Of a stretch of 64,000 nt of DNA, positions 50,056 to 59,427 are shown one piece after another. Made by a program: the position numbers and the translations under genes. Source of the stretch: Streptomyces sannanensis (GTDB lineage Bacteria; Actinomycetota; Actinomycetes; Streptomycetales; Streptomycetaceae); NCBI RefSeq assembly GCF_039536205.1, contig NZ_BAAAYL010000001.1, positions 3,534,001 to 3,598,000 of the forward strand. The letters are read 5' to 3'. Position 1 is the first letter of the stretch, and each line of letters opens with the position of its first letter. The notes below the pieces were generated by a model. It was not told the DNA's origin. It worked only from the letters and a program-made list of their open reading frames with translations, and made no database searches.

Positions 50056-50918
50056 TGGCGGCCCGGGCACCGCAGCCGACGCTGGCTGCCGGAGCGGCCG
50101 TGGCCCCGCGGTACGAGGTCCTCGCCCACCTCGGCCGTACTGGCTGGCTGGACCTTTACGACGCCTGGAGCGAGGAGCGGGAGTGCCGCTGCGTGGTGAA
50201 GGTGCTGCGGTCCGACCGACGGAACGAGTCGCGCCTGCGCGACCGGCTGTTGCGGGAGGGCCGCTGGCTCCAGGGCTTCACCCATCCGCATCTGGTCCGC
50301 GCCTACGAGACGGGCGAGACCCCGGAACCCTTCGTCGTGCTGGAGACCCTCACCGGCGAGACACTGGCGCACCTCATCTGGCGCAGGCGGCGGCTCGCCG
50401 CCAATGACGTGGCCTTCCTCGGCCTGCACATCTGCTCGGCGATGCACTATCTGCACGGCCGGGGCCTGCTGCATCTCGACCTCAAGCCGTCCAACATCGC
50501 GATCGACTGCCGTCACGCCAAGGTGCTCGACCTGAGTCTTGCCCGGGCGCCCGGGCAGGCCGCGCGCCCGGGTACGGGCACCCGTGGCTATCTCGCTCCC
50601 GAACAGGCACGCGGCGGCACGCTGACAGCGGCCGCGGACGTGTGGGGGATCGGCGTCACGCTGTACGAGGCCGCCACCGGCGACCTCCCGTTCGGCAGGG
50701 CCGAGAACGGGGCGGACGACGACCGGTATCCGCAGCTCGGCACGCGGGCCCCGTCGGTCCGGGCCCTGCGCCGTCTGCCGCGCGACCTCGCCGAGGCGAT
50801 CGACGGCTGCCTCGACCCCGCCCCGGCCGCCCGGCCGACGGTCCCCGAGCTGGCCGCGGTCCTCGACGGACTGCTGCCGCAGGGCCGACGGGCCGTCGCG
50901 CCACCGCCGGCCGAGTGA
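50055..50918 (+). CDS. Small cytosolic Ser/Thr protein kinase coupled to the ABC exporter
   Basis: 287 residues, a bare Hanks-type kinase without membrane helix or sensor domain. Catalytic residues are all present: Lys49 (RCVVKVL), Glu68, Asp142 and Asn147 in HLDLKPSN (HRD changed to HLD), and Asp159 in DLS (DFG changed to DLS). The activation segment has GTGTRGYLAPEQARGG. The glycine loop is weak (LGRTGWLDLYDAW). The ATG shares one base with the exporter stop (TGATG), so the two are translationally coupled. The exporter, or the Gly/Tyr/Arg-rich peptide upstream, is the natural first guess as substrate; unproven. Confidence 0.9.
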   Translation: MAARAPQPTLAAGAAVAPRYEVLAHLGRTGWLDLYDAWSEERECRCVVKVLRSDRRNESRLRDRLLREGRWLQGFTHPHLVRAYETGETPEPFVVLETLTGETLAHLIWRRRRLAANDVAFLGLHICSAMHYLHGRGLLHLDLKPSNIAIDCRHAKVLDLSLARAPGQAARPGTGTRGYLAPEQARGGTLTAAADVWGIGVTLYEAATGDLPFGRAENGADDDRYPQLGTRAPSVRALRRLPRDLAEAIDGCLDPAPAARPTVPELAAVLDGLLPQGRRAVAPPPAE

Positions 50919-50929
50919 GCCGAGAAGCT

Positions 50930-52333
50930 TCAGAAGTTGATCATGTGGCCGGCCAGTCCGTGGACGGCCTCCTTCACGGCCTCGCCCAGGGTCGGGTGGG
51001 CATGGACGTTGCGGGCCACCTCGTGGACGGTGAGGTCCCACTGCTGGGCCAGGGTGAGTTCCGGCAGCAGTTCGGTGACGTCGGGGCCGATCAGATGGCC
51101 GCCGAGCAGCTCGCCGTACTTCGTGTCGCTGATCAGCTTGACGAAGCCGGTGGGGTGGCCGAGTCCATGGGCCTTGCCGTTCGCCGTGAACGGGAACTTG
51201 ACGACCTTGACGTCATGGCCGAGTTCGCGCGCCTGGGCCTCGGTGTAGCCGAAAGAGGCGACCTGGGGACGGCAGTAGGTGGCGCGCGGGATCATCACGT
51301 AGTCGAGTTCCATGGTCTCCGCGCCGGCGATCGTCTCGGCGGCGATCACACCCATGGCCTCGGCGGCGTGCGCCAGCATCAGCTTCGCCGTGACGTCACC
51401 GATCGCGTAGATGTGCGGCACATTGGTGCGGCAGCGGCCGTCGACGTCGATGGCACCGCGGTCGGTGAGGCGTACACCGGTGTTCTCCAGGCCGTAGCCG
51501 GAGATCCGCGGCGCGAAGCCGATGGCCTGGAGCACCTTGTCGGCCTCCAGCACCTGCTGCTGACCGTCGCGGGTGACGGTGACGCGCACCTTCGGGCCGG
51601 AGTCGTCGATGGCGTCGACGCGGGTCGAGGTGAGGACCTCGATGCCGAGCTTGCGGTACTGCTTGGCCAGCTCCGCGGAGACATCGGCGTCCTCGAGGGG
51701 GACCATACGGTCCAGGAACTCGACGATCGTGACCTTCACGCCGTAGTTGTGCAGGACGTACGCGAACTCGACGCCGATCGCGCCGGCGCCCGCGATGATG
51801 ATGCTGTCCGGCAGGGTGTCGGAGAGGATCTGCTCCTCGTAGGTGACCACGCGGTCGCTGAGCATGGTGCCGGGCAGCAGCTTGGTGGTGGCGCCGGCCG
51901 CGATGACGCAGTGGTCGAAGGTGATGGTCTCGGTGCCGCCGGCCGGCAGGGACACCTGGAGCGTACGGGCGTCGATGAAATAGCCGCGGCCGTCGTACTC
52001 CGTGATGGCGTTCTTCTTCATCAGGTAGTGGATGCCGGCGACCCGGCCGTCCGCCACCTTGCGGCTGCGCAGGAAGGCCTCGCGGTAGTCGAAGCTGACG
52101 GTGCCCTCGACCCGGATGCCGTAGGTCTTCGCCTCGCGGGTGAAGGTGTGGGCCAGTTCGGCGTTGTGCAGCAGGGCCTTGGAGGGGATGCAGCCCACGT
52201 TCAGACAGACCCCACCCCAGTACTTCGCCTCGACGACCGCGGTCCGCAGCCCCAGCTGGGCGGCGCGTACGGCGGCGGTGTACCCGCCCGGGCCGGCGCC
52301 CAGGACGACGACGTCGTAATGCGTGGTGTTCAC
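50930..52333 (-). CDS. lpdA: Dihydrolipoyl dehydrogenase (E3)
   Basis: 467-residue FAD/NAD disulfide oxidoreductase that reoxidises the dihydrolipoyl groups of 2-oxo acid dehydrogenases and the H protein. FAD motif [21 protein letters not shown], redox disulfide [20 protein letters not shown] motif [21 protein letters not shown], second FAD motif [20 protein letters not shown], and the C-terminal interface with catalytic His-Glu ([12 protein letters not shown]) are all intact. It is the probable partner of BkdABC and GcvH in this window. GTG at 52333. Its end is 12 bp from the convergent kinase gene. Confidence 0.96.
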   Translation of the reverse strand: MNTTHYDVVVLGAGPGGYTAAVRAAQLGLRTAVVEAKYWGGVCLNVGCIPSKALLHNAELAHTFTREAKTYGIRVEGTVSFDYREAFLRSRKVADGRVAGIHYLMKKNAITEYDGRGYFIDARTLQVSLPAGGTETITFDHCVIAAGATTKLLPGTMLSDRVVTYEEQILSDTLPDSIIIAGAGAIGVEFAYVLHNYGVKVTIVEFLDRMVPLEDADVSAELAKQYRKLGIEVLTSTRVDAIDDSGPKVRVTVTRDGQQQVLEADKVLQAIGFAPRISGYGLENTGVRLTDRGAIDVDGRCRTNVPHIYAIGDVTAKLMLAHAAEAMGVIAAETIAGAETMELDYVMIPRATYCRPQVASFGYTEAQARELGHDVKVVKFPFTANGKAHGLGHPTGFVKLISDTKYGELLGGHLIGPDVTELLPELTLAQQWDLTVHEVARNVHAHPTLGEAVKEAVHGLAGHMINF

Positions 52334-52394
52334 GTACTGGCCCCACTTTCGTGAGAACGGATGACGATCACTTCGGGCCCGACCACGATAACTC

Positions 52395-54422
52395 TCAACT
52401 CCGTCCCTGGTACGGGGGACGGGGAGCCGCCGGCTCACCGCGGCGGACCGAGCCGGGAGCGCGGGCGGCCGGCCGGTCGGCGCGCACGGAGGAGCTCAAC
52501 TGCCAGGGCACGCTGGTCACCATCACCCCCGGCGTGAACAGCAGCCGGTTCTTCAGCCACAGCGCGGACTGGTTGTGCAGCAGGTTCTCCCACCAGTGCC
52601 CGACGACGTACTCGGGGATGAAGACCGCGACCACATCGCGGGGGCTCTCCCTCCTGATGGAGCGCACGTACTCCACAACCGGCCGGGTGATCTCCCGGTA
52701 CGGCGAGTCGATGATCTTCAGCGGTACGTCCACGTCGAGCCTCTCCCACTGCTCCCGGAGCCGGACCGCCTCGCCGCGGTCCACCGCCACGGTGAGCGCC
52801 TCCAGCCGGTCGGGTTTGAAGGCGCGGGCGTAGGCCAGCGCCCGCAGGGTCGGCTTGTGCACGGTGGACACCAGCACGATGGCCAGCACCCGGGAGGGCG
52901 GGACGAGTTCGGAGCGCGGATCGGTGGCCGTCAGTTCGGCGGAGATGGAGTCGTAGTGCCTGCGGATGCCGCGCATCATCACCCACAGCACGACGGCGGC
53001 GACCACCGCGAGCCAGGCCCCCTGGGTGAACTTGGTGGCCAGCACGATCACCAGGACCAGCCCGGTGATGCAGGACCCCACCCCGTTGATCGCCCGGGAG
53101 ACATGGATGCGGTGACGCCTTGCGGGGCCGGTCACCACGCGCAGCTCGCGGTTCCAGTGCCGGACCATGCCCGCCTGGGAGAGGGTGAAGGAGGTGAACA
53201 CCCCCAGGATGTAGAGGTGGATGAGGCTGGTGACGTTCGCCTTGTACACCCACAGCAGCAGCCCGGCCGCGACCGCCAGGGCCACGATGCCGTTGGAGAA
53301 GGCCAGCCGGTCGCCGCGGTTGTGCATCTGGCGCGGCAGATAGCGGTGCTGGGCGAGGATCGAGGCGAGCAGCGGAAAGCCGTTGAAGGCGGTGTTCGCG
53401 GCCAGAACCAGGACGAGCGCGGTGGCTGCCTGGATGTAGTAGAAGCCGAGGGTGTTCTCCCCTCCGAAGACGGCGGACGCCAGCTGGGCGATGACGGTGC
53501 GTTGGGTGTACCCCGTGCAGTCGGCGAGCCCGGTCAGCCGGCACGAGTCGTCGGTGATGTGCACTTTCGCGACGATGGCGAGCGTGGTGACCCCGACGAA
53601 CATCGCCACCGCGATGAGCCCCATCGCCGACAGGGTGGTCGCCGCGTTCTTCGGCTTGGGCTTGCGGAAGGCCGGTACGCCGTTGGAGATCGCCTCCACG
53701 CCCGTCAGCGCCGTACAGCCGCTGGAGAACGCCCGCAGCACCAGCATCAGCAGCGCGAAGCCCGCCAGATTCGCCTCGCCGGGAACGGGCTCGATCCCGT
53801 ACTGCGCGGTGGCGGCCACCGGGGCGTCACCCATGAGAAAGCGCAGCAGCCCCGTCCCGCACATGATCAGCACGCCGCCGACGAAGAGATACGTCGGTGC
53901 CGCGAACAGCCGCCCCGACTCGCGCACCCCGCGCAGGTTCATCGCCGTGAGCAGGGCGACGAAGCCGATGGCCAGCGCCCGTCGGTGGCCGGCGAGGTCC
54001 GGCATCGCGGAGATGATGTTGTCCACGCCGGAGGCGATGGAGACCGCCACGGTCATCACATAGTCGACGAGCAGCGAAGCGGCCACGACCAGCCCGGCCG
54101 AGGGCCCCAGGTTCGTCGAGGCGACCTCGTACGAACCGCCGCCGCTCGGATAGGCGTGCACGACCTGCCGGTAGGACAGCACCACGACCGCCATCAGCGC
54201 GACCACCGCGGCCGCGATCCACGGCGTGAAGTGCAGATACGCCAGGCCGCCCAGGGTGAGCACCAGGAGGATCTCCTGGGTGGCATAGGCCACGGAGGAG
54301 AGCGGGTCGGAGGCGAAGATCGGCAGAGCGAGACGCTTGGGCAGCAGGGTCTCGCCGAGCTCTTCGCTGCGTCTGGCCCGGCCGATCACCAGGCGTTTGA
54401 GGAGACCGGTCAGGTTCAACAC
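52395..54422 (-). CDS. APC-superfamily permease, KimA/KUP-like potassium transporter candidate
   Basis: 675 residues. Twelve membrane helices (about 25-485) are followed by a cytosolic C-terminal domain of the universal-stress-protein type ([43 protein letters not shown] ... [16 protein letters not shown], ... [43 protein letters not shown]). This is the architecture of KimA, a proton-coupled potassium importer inhibited by c-di-AMP in Bacillus. The assignment rests on architecture. The GTG start at 54422 has no ribosome site, and TAGGCT six bases upstream fits a leaderless transcript. No c-di-AMP riboswitch was recognised in the short leader. Confidence 0.85.
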   Translation of the reverse strand: MLNLTGLLKRLVIGRARRSEELGETLLPKRLALPIFASDPLSSVAYATQEILLVLTLGGLAYLHFTPWIAAAVVALMAVVVLSYRQVVHAYPSGGGSYEVASTNLGPSAGLVVAASLLVDYVMTVAVSIASGVDNIISAMPDLAGHRRALAIGFVALLTAMNLRGVRESGRLFAAPTYLFVGGVLIMCGTGLLRFLMGDAPVAATAQYGIEPVPGEANLAGFALLMLVLRAFSSGCTALTGVEAISNGVPAFRKPKPKNAATTLSAMGLIAVAMFVGVTTLAIVAKVHITDDSCRLTGLADCTGYTQRTVIAQLASAVFGGENTLGFYYIQAATALVLVLAANTAFNGFPLLASILAQHRYLPRQMHNRGDRLAFSNGIVALAVAAGLLLWVYKANVTSLIHLYILGVFTSFTLSQAGMVRHWNRELRVVTGPARRHRIHVSRAINGVGSCITGLVLVIVLATKFTQGAWLAVVAAVVLWVMMRGIRRHYDSISAELTATDPRSELVPPSRVLAIVLVSTVHKPTLRALAYARAFKPDRLEALTVAVDRGEAVRLREQWERLDVDVPLKIIDSPYREITRPVVEYVRSIRRESPRDVVAVFIPEYVVGHWWENLLHNQSALWLKNRLLFTPGVMVTSVPWQLSSSVRADRPAARAPGSVRRGEPAAPRPPYQGRS

Positions 54423-54591
54423 GCGCAGAGCCTAGGCCGCGACCGCCCGGCCGCAGGGGGAGCGTGGCAGGGACGATCCGGCGATACGTGCATTCGGCCT
54501 AGAGGGGCGGGGTGATGGTGGGCGTACCGAGCGTGTCCCGGGAGAGGGGTGAGCCGCGGCGCCCACAGTGAGGGGAGCGAAAGGAGCCGGA

Positions 54592-55119
54592 ATGAAGGAC
54601 AGTCAGGCAACCATGGCGCGCCGCCTCGTGACGGTCGTCGGTGCGGTGTTCGTCATGCTGTTCGCCGGAGTCGCCGCTCCGGCGACGGCCCTCGACAGCG
54701 CGGGCGGCGACGGCCTTGTGTACGGCAACGACAGGCCCGTGCGGATCTTCCTGCTGCGGCGGGACCCGGTGTTCGGCCGGCTTCCCGTACCCGGCACCGA
54801 GCCGCGGCCCGGGGAGGTCCTGCTGTTCGAGGAGCCGGCCCGGGACGGGTACAACGGAAACCGCATCGGAGACGCACTGATCCGGATTCAGTTCCTGGAG
54901 CACGGCGACTTCCTCGCCGATGCCACGCTGCGCCTGACCGTGGGCGACCTGCTGATCGCCGGTGGCGAGGAGTTCGCGAACACGAGAGGGAAGACCTCCT
55001 TCGCCATCGTGGGAGGCACCGGCGTCTTCAGCGGTGCGAGCGGCCAGGTGGACGTCGTCCCGGCCACCTTCGAAGGCCGGCCCGCCGATCTGCTGACCTT
55101 CTTTCCGCAGCACCGCTGA
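54592..55119 (+). CDS. Secreted allene-oxide-cyclase/dirigent-like barrel protein
   Basis: 175 residues. The Sec signal is MARRLVTVVGAVFVMLFAGV, ending at APATALDS. The mature part is a predicted eight-stranded barrel. The stretch LIAGGEEFANTRGKTSFAIVGGTGVFSGASGQVDVV resembles allene oxide cyclase and plant dirigent proteins (..F.ITGGTGxFxGAxG). Bacterial members are secreted and their chemistry is unknown. ATG at 54592 follows AAAGGAG. Confidence 0.75.
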   Translation: MKDSQATMARRLVTVVGAVFVMLFAGVAAPATALDSAGGDGLVYGNDRPVRIFLLRRDPVFGRLPVPGTEPRPGEVLLFEEPARDGYNGNRIGDALIRIQFLEHGDFLADATLRLTVGDLLIAGGEEFANTRGKTSFAIVGGTGVFSGASGQVDVVPATFEGRPADLLTFFPQHR

Positions 55120-55213
55120 CCTGCGGCGAAACCCTTGAGTTGAGGCTTCACCCCATCGGCGTAGCGTGGAATCGAGGGGCTTTCGGAAGTCGTGTCCACG
55201 AGGAGCCGAGGCC

Positions 55214-56587
55214 ATGGTCAAGCCTTCGACCGATCAGCTGCGGGAGCGCGTGCGGGGGGAGGTCGTCACCCCGGACGACGCCGGTTACGACGAGGCCCGC
55301 AAGGTCTACAACGCCATGATCGACCGAAGGCCGGCCGTCGTGGTGCGCTGCGTCAACGCCGGTGACGTCATCGCCGTCGTCGACTTCGCGCGGGAGAGCG
55401 GGCTCGACCTCGCGGTGCGCGGCGGCGGGCACAGCGTGCCGGGCTTCGGCACCTGCGACAACGGCGTGGTGGCGGATCTGTCCTCGATGCGGGGTGTACG
55501 CGTCGATCCCGTGGCCCGGACGGCACGCGCGGAAGGCGGTGCGACCTGGGGCGACTTCGACGCGGCGACCCACGCGTTCGGACTGGCCACGAGCGGCGGG
55601 ATCCTCTCCACGACCGGCGTCGGCGGTCTCACGCTCGGTGGCGGAATCGGCTATCTGACCCGTTCCCGCGGCCTGTCCTGCGACAACCTCGTCTCGGCCG
55701 ACATGGTGACCGCGGACGGCCGGTTCCTCATGGTGAACGAGAAGGAGCACGAGGACCTGTTCTGGGCCATCCGCGGGGGCGGCGGCAACTTCGGCGTGGT
55801 GACATCCTTCGAGTTCCGGCTCGGTCCGGTCAGGAACGTCTACGGCGGTCCGATGCTGTTCGAGCTGGACCACGCCGCCGCCGTCCTGGGCGCCTACCGC
55901 GAGATCATCGCCGACGCTCCGGAGCAGCTCAGCGGTTTCCCCGCTTTCCAGAAGGCCCCGCCCCTGCCGTTCATCCCGGAGAACCGCCACGGCGAACCGT
56001 TCGTCATGATCGTGGCGTGCTGGGCCGGTCCGCTGGACCAGGGGGAACGAGCACTCCAGCCCTATCACGACATCGCCCCGGTCGTCGCCGAGTACGTCGG
56101 TGCCATGCCGTATCCCGCGCTCAACAGCGCCTTCGACGCGCTGCTGCCGCCCGGTCTGCAGCACTACTGGAAGGCCAACTTCGTCAACCGGCTCACCGAC
56201 GCGGCCGTTCAGGCGCATCTGGAGTACGGGCCGAAGGTGCCCGCGCTCCAGTCGGCGGTGCACATCTACCCCGTCAACGGCGCCTGCCACCGCGTGGCAC
56301 CGGAGGACACGGCCTTCGCCTACCGCGACGCGTCGTTCGCCACGGTGATCGCCGGCATGTGGCCGGACCCCGCCGACAACGAGCACAACATCGCGTGGGT
56401 GCGCGACTACTACGCGGCGACCGCGCCGCACTCCGAGGCGGGCGGCTACGTCAACTTCATGGCCGGGGACGACCAGGACCGGGTCAGGGCGAACTACGGG
56501 CCCAACTACGACCGCCTGGTCGAGGTCAAGCGGACGTACGACCCGGGCAACCTCTTCCATGTGAACCAGAACATCGCGCCGGACTGA
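55214..56587 (+). CDS. FAD-linked oxidase, berberine-bridge-enzyme type
   Basis: 457 residues. The PCMH-type FAD domain has RGGGHSVPGF, where His73 is the residue that covalently binds FAD in this family, then GVGGLTLGGGIGYLTRSRGLSCDNLVSADMVTADG and LFWAIRGGGGNFGVVTSFEF. The substrate domain follows, and the C-terminal BBE segment is NYGPNYDRLVEVKRTYDPGNLFHVNQNI. A second (cysteinyl) flavin link is not evident. It has no signal peptide. It probably oxidises sugars, alcohols or secondary metabolites. ATG at 55214 behind AGGAG; a DoxX gene follows after 9 bp as an operon. Confidence 0.92.
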   Translation: MVKPSTDQLRERVRGEVVTPDDAGYDEARKVYNAMIDRRPAVVVRCVNAGDVIAVVDFARESGLDLAVRGGGHSVPGFGTCDNGVVADLSSMRGVRVDPVARTARAEGGATWGDFDAATHAFGLATSGGILSTTGVGGLTLGGGIGYLTRSRGLSCDNLVSADMVTADGRFLMVNEKEHEDLFWAIRGGGGNFGVVTSFEFRLGPVRNVYGGPMLFELDHAAAVLGAYREIIADAPEQLSGFPAFQKAPPLPFIPENRHGEPFVMIVACWAGPLDQGERALQPYHDIAPVVAEYVGAMPYPALNSAFDALLPPGLQHYWKANFVNRLTDAAVQAHLEYGPKVPALQSAVHIYPVNGACHRVAPEDTAFAYRDASFATVIAGMWPDPADNEHNIAWVRDYYAATAPHSEAGGYVNFMAGDDQDRVRANYGPNYDRLVEVKRTYDPGNLFHVNQNIAPD

Positions 56588-56596
56588 GGATCGGTC

Positions 56597-57022
56597 ATGG
56601 ACATCCTGGTGCTGATCGGGCGCATCCTCTTCTCGCTGCTCTTCCTCTCGAGCTCCGTCAACCACTTCACCCACACGAAGATGATGTCCGGATACGCCAT
56701 GTCCAAGGGCATCCCGCAGCAGGCGGCCACGCCCGCCGTCCTCGGCGGCGGTCTGCTGGCCGGTCTGGGAGGGCTGAGCGTGCTGCTCGGGATATGGGCC
56801 GACCTCGGGGCGCTGCTGCTGGCCGCCTTCCTGCTGCCGACCGCGGTCGTGATGCACGGGTTCTGGGCGGAGAGCGATCCCCAGGCGAAGCAGATGGAGA
56901 TGATCCATTTCCTGAAGGACATCTCGCTGGCGGGCGCGTCACTGATGCTGCTCGCCTTCTTCGCGTACGCCGGTCACGACCTGGGGCTGACCATCACCGG
57001 CCCGCTCCTCCGCATCGACTGA
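56597..57022 (+). CDS. DoxX family membrane protein
   Basis: 141 residues, four membrane helices. The start is ILVLIGRILFSLLFLSSSVNHF and the middle is GGGLLAGLGGLSVLLGIWADLGALLLAAFLLPTAVVMHGFW, as in DoxX. It ends with KDISLAGASLMLLAFFAYAG. DoxX proteins accompany redox enzymes; the 9-bp gap to the FAD oxidase suggests a joint role, perhaps handling electrons or reactive oxygen. Convergent with the gene ending at 57025 (2-bp gap). Confidence 0.88.
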   Translation: MDILVLIGRILFSLLFLSSSVNHFTHTKMMSGYAMSKGIPQQAATPAVLGGGLLAGLGGLSVLLGIWADLGALLLAAFLLPTAVVMHGFWAESDPQAKQMEMIHFLKDISLAGASLMLLAFFAYAGHDLGLTITGPLLRID

Positions 57023-57024
57023 GC

Positions 57025-57312
57025 TCACACCACGGGCTGCTCCGGTATGGGCCGTTCCACACCGTCCAGTTCCAGCGTGCACCGGGGCTTGGACGGGCCG
57101 AGGTGCGGCTGACGCACCCGGATCCGGAACGGCCGGGCGGGCTCCTCCGGCAGCTCGCCCGTCAGTACGCTCGTCCCGGCGGCGTGCTCACGCTGGTACG
57201 CGACCACTTTGCCGTTCACCAGGAGTTCGATCTCGCCGGTCGTACCGGGGCCGACGTTCACGGTGATCGAGTGGTCACCCTGATCGAGATGGAAGTGGTG
57301 GCTACGCGCCAT
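57025..57312 (-). CDS. Conserved small beta-rich hypothetical protein
   Basis: 95 residues, no membrane segment: HHFHLDQGDHSITVNVGPGTTGEIELLVNGKVVAYQ, then a second strand set FRIRVRQPHLGPSKPRCTLELDGVERPIPEQPVV. The alternating pattern suggests a small beta-sandwich with a His-rich start. I do not recognise a characterised family. Confidence 0.65.
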   Translation of the reverse strand: MARSHHFHLDQGDHSITVNVGPGTTGEIELLVNGKVVAYQREHAAGTSVLTGELPEEPARPFRIRVRQPHLGPSKPRCTLELDGVERPIPEQPVV

Positions 57313-57348
57313 GACGCACCTCGCAGCACTGTGGATGGATTCAGCCTA

Positions 57349-57536
57349 GTGCCGCGACCGGCAGGTCTGCCCGTCAAGGAGCGGCGTCCGGTGCGTGCGG
57401 TCGCAAGGCGGCCGAAGACTCTCGTAGCAGCGCTACTCGGGTCTTCGGCCAACGCAGTGAGCGTGCCCCCGGCGGCACCCTGGGGGAGGCAGCCGGGGGA
57501 GCGTCGCGACGGGGCAAACGTTGCCGGGAGGGGCAC
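57349..57536. mobile_element. MITE-like element D
   Basis: About 188 bp, starting GTGCCGCGACCGGCAGGTCT (preceded by TA) and ending in the inverted CGTTGCCGGGAGGGGCAC (followed by CA). It is colinear with element C at high identity but holds only one copy of the tandem GGGGGCACC/GGTAGCTGGGGGA core. It lies between two minus-strand genes. Confidence 0.78.
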
Positions 57537-57553
57537 CAGGACCGTCCGGTCGA

Positions 57554-58588
57554 TCAGGCGTGGTGGGCGAGCGTGAGATGGGGATCCGGCACGTCCGGGC
57601 TCGGCGCCGGGTCGGCGTGCACCAGGGCGGCGGTCAGCCGGGGCACCGCGTGCAGCAGCGCGTGCTCGGCCTCGACCGCGACCTGGTGCGCCTCGCGTAC
57701 GGAGAGCTCACCGTCGACGACCACGGCCACCTCGGCGCGCAGCCGGTGGCCGATCCAGCGCAGCCGGAGCTCGCCCACGGCCCGTACACCCGGAACCCGG
57801 GCGAGGGCGTCCTCGGCGCGGTCCACCAGCGCGGGGTCGACGGCGTCCATGACGCGGCGGAACACCTCGCGGGCGGCGTCGCGCAGGACCATCAGGATCA
57901 CCGCGCTGATCAGCAGGCCGACGAGAGGGTCGGCGAGTCGCAGGCCGAGCGCCGAGCCGCCCGCGCCCAGCAGTACGGCGAGCGAGGTGAAGCCGTCCGT
58001 ACGGGCGTGCAGCCCGTCGGCGACCAGCGCGGCCGAGCCGATCTCGCGTCCGACGCGGATGCGGCGACGGGCGATCCACTCGTTGCCCAGGAAACCGATC
58101 ACGCCCGCCGCGGCGACCGCGGGAACGTGGTCGATGTCTTGCGGATCCAGCAGCCGGCCGACGGCCGTCCAGGCGGCGAACGCGGCGGATCCGGCGATGG
58201 TGAGCACGATGGCGATACCGGCCACGTCCTCGGCCCGTCCGTAGCCGTAGGTGAAGCGCCGGGTGGCCGCCCGCCGGCCCACCGCGAACGCCACCGCCAG
58301 CGGCAGGGCGGTCAGTGCGTCGGCGGCGTTGTGCACGGTGTCCCCGAGCAGCGCCACCGATCCGGACAGGACGACGACCACCGCCTGCGCGGCGGCCGTC
58401 AGGCCGAGTACGGCCAGTGAGGTCCACAGCGTGCGCATGCCGCGTGCGGAGGACTCCAGCGCGGAGTCGACCCTGTCCGCGGCCGTGTGCGCGTGCGGCG
58501 TGAGCAGATGCCCGACGCGGTGCCGGACCCGTCGTCCGTGGTGCCCGTGTCCGTCGTGCTCATGGGAGTGGGCGTGCTCGTCGGTCAC
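57554..58588 (-). CDS. Cation diffusion facilitator (CDF) family metal transporter
   Basis: 344 residues. The His/Asp-rich N-terminus (EHAHSHEHDGHGHHGRR) probably binds metal. Six membrane helices contain the transport site HxxxD-type pairs: LLGDTVHNAADALTALPLAVAF in TM2 and LVADGLHARTDGFTSLAVLLG in TM5. The C-terminal cytoplasmic ferredoxin-like domain is RVPGVRAVGELRLRWIGHRLRAEVAVVVDGELSV. It likely exports Zn2+, Co2+ or similar ions. GTG at 58588 behind AAGGGG; the start overlaps by 4 bp the stop of the GNAT-fragment frame. Confidence 0.92.
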   Translation of the reverse strand: MTDEHAHSHEHDGHGHHGRRVRHRVGHLLTPHAHTAADRVDSALESSARGMRTLWTSLAVLGLTAAAQAVVVVLSGSVALLGDTVHNAADALTALPLAVAFAVGRRAATRRFTYGYGRAEDVAGIAIVLTIAGSAAFAAWTAVGRLLDPQDIDHVPAVAAAGVIGFLGNEWIARRRIRVGREIGSAALVADGLHARTDGFTSLAVLLGAGGSALGLRLADPLVGLLISAVILMVLRDAAREVFRRVMDAVDPALVDRAEDALARVPGVRAVGELRLRWIGHRLRAEVAVVVDGELSVREAHQVAVEAEHALLHAVPRLTAALVHADPAPSPDVPDPHLTLAHHA

Positions 58589-58850
58589 GTGATTCCCCTT
58601 CCGCGTGGACCGGACGGATGGGTGCCCCCAGCAGCATTACCGCACCGGGCCGCCCGCGCTGCCACCCCGCCCACCGGGGCTCGAGCGATCGAGGGGCTGC
58701 GGCGCTCGATGAGCAGGATGTCGCGCCGGACGCCGTGGCGGCCGACGCGGTCACGGGTGCCGACGACGCGGAAGCCCGCGCGCAGGTGGACGGCGAGGCT
58801 CGCGGTGTTCTCGGGGAGGATTCCGGACTGGACGGGCCGGATGAAGCCTC
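58585..58850 (-). pseudogene. C-terminal fragment of a GNAT acetyltransferase (phosphinothricin-acetyltransferase-like)
   Basis: The open minus frame reads VQSGILPENTASLAVHLRAGF, RVVGTRDRVGRHGVRRD, ILLIERRSP. This is the characteristic end of phosphinothricin N-acetyltransferase-type GNAT enzymes (SGIFPEN.ASL.LH...GFR.VG). The acetyl-CoA P-loop domain upstream is gone. The tail runs on for about 30 residues of non-homologous sequence to a stop at 58585. No start codon with a ribosome site is present. A decayed remnant between the CDF and DoxX genes. Confidence 0.65.
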
Positions 58851-58884
58851 GGGCGGCTCGCCCGGGGCTTCCCGCCGTCGCGGG

Positions 58885-59427
58885 TCAGAACACCAGGACA
58901 AGGGCCGCCGCGAGGCCTCCGAAGCACAGGACGAAGGCTGCCGGGAGCCAGCCGCCGTCACGCCAGGGGAAGCGCCCGTCGAGCGAGAGGCGGCCCGGGC
59001 CCACGGCAGCGACGGCCAGGGCGACGGCGGCGACGGTCATGGGGTATTCGATGCCGCCGCTGGTGGACCAGAGGCCCTTGCCCACGTCGACGGCCATGGC
59101 GTTGATCATGATCCCGAACACGGCCGCCGCGGCGAGCGGGGTGAACAGCCCGAGGGCCAGGCCCAGGCCACCGAGCAACTCGGAGGTTCCTGTCAGCCCG
59201 GCGAAGAAGACGCCGGGCTCGTAGCCCAGGTGGGCGAACCACTTTCCCGTGGCCTCCAGGCCCTGCCCGCCGAACAGGCCGAACAGCTTCTGGGCGCCGT
59301 GGCCCGCCATGGTCAGACCCACCGTCAGCCGCAGGAGGAGCAGACCGGCGTCTGCGGCGCTCAGCGGTGGCGTGAGGCCCGTGCCGACGGTGGCGGACTG
59401 GCCAGGGCGCTCAGTGCGCAGTTTCAT
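58885..59427 (-). CDS. DoxX family protein
   Basis: 180 residues. A polar N-terminus of about 30 residues is followed by four membrane helices with DoxX motifs: LLLLRLTVGLTMAGHGAQKLFGLFGGQGLEATGKWFAHLGYEPGVFFAGLTGTSELLGGLGLALGLFTPLAAAAVFGIMINAM. The C-terminal helix is FVLCFGGLAAALVLVF. An unusually strong AGGAGGTGATC ribosome site, complementary to the 16S 3' end, precedes the ATG at 59427. A redox-linked membrane role is likely by family; partner unknown. Confidence 0.9.
   Translation of the reverse strand: MKLRTERPGQSATVGTGLTPPLSAADAGLLLLRLTVGLTMAGHGAQKLFGLFGGQGLEATGKWFAHLGYEPGVFFAGLTGTSELLGGLGLALGLFTPLAAAAVFGIMINAMAVDVGKGLWSTSGGIEYPMTVAAVALAVAAVGPGRLSLDGRFPWRDGGWLPAAFVLCFGGLAAALVLVF

Noticed and set aside
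52575..54515. Plus-strand frame opposite the KimA-like permease
   Set aside because: The membrane helices and C-terminal domain of the minus-strand permease are unambiguous. The opposite frame is Asp/Gly/His-rich noise.
54423..54591. c-di-AMP (ydaO-type) riboswitch upstream of the KimA-like gene
   Set aside because: The gene appears leaderless, and the short region shows no recognisable riboswitch core.
55135..55167. MerR-type promoter (TTGAGT with wide spacing to TAGCGT) before the FAD oxidase
   Set aside because: The spacer is 21 bp and no dyad symmetry lies between the boxes, so a MerR-type site is not supported.
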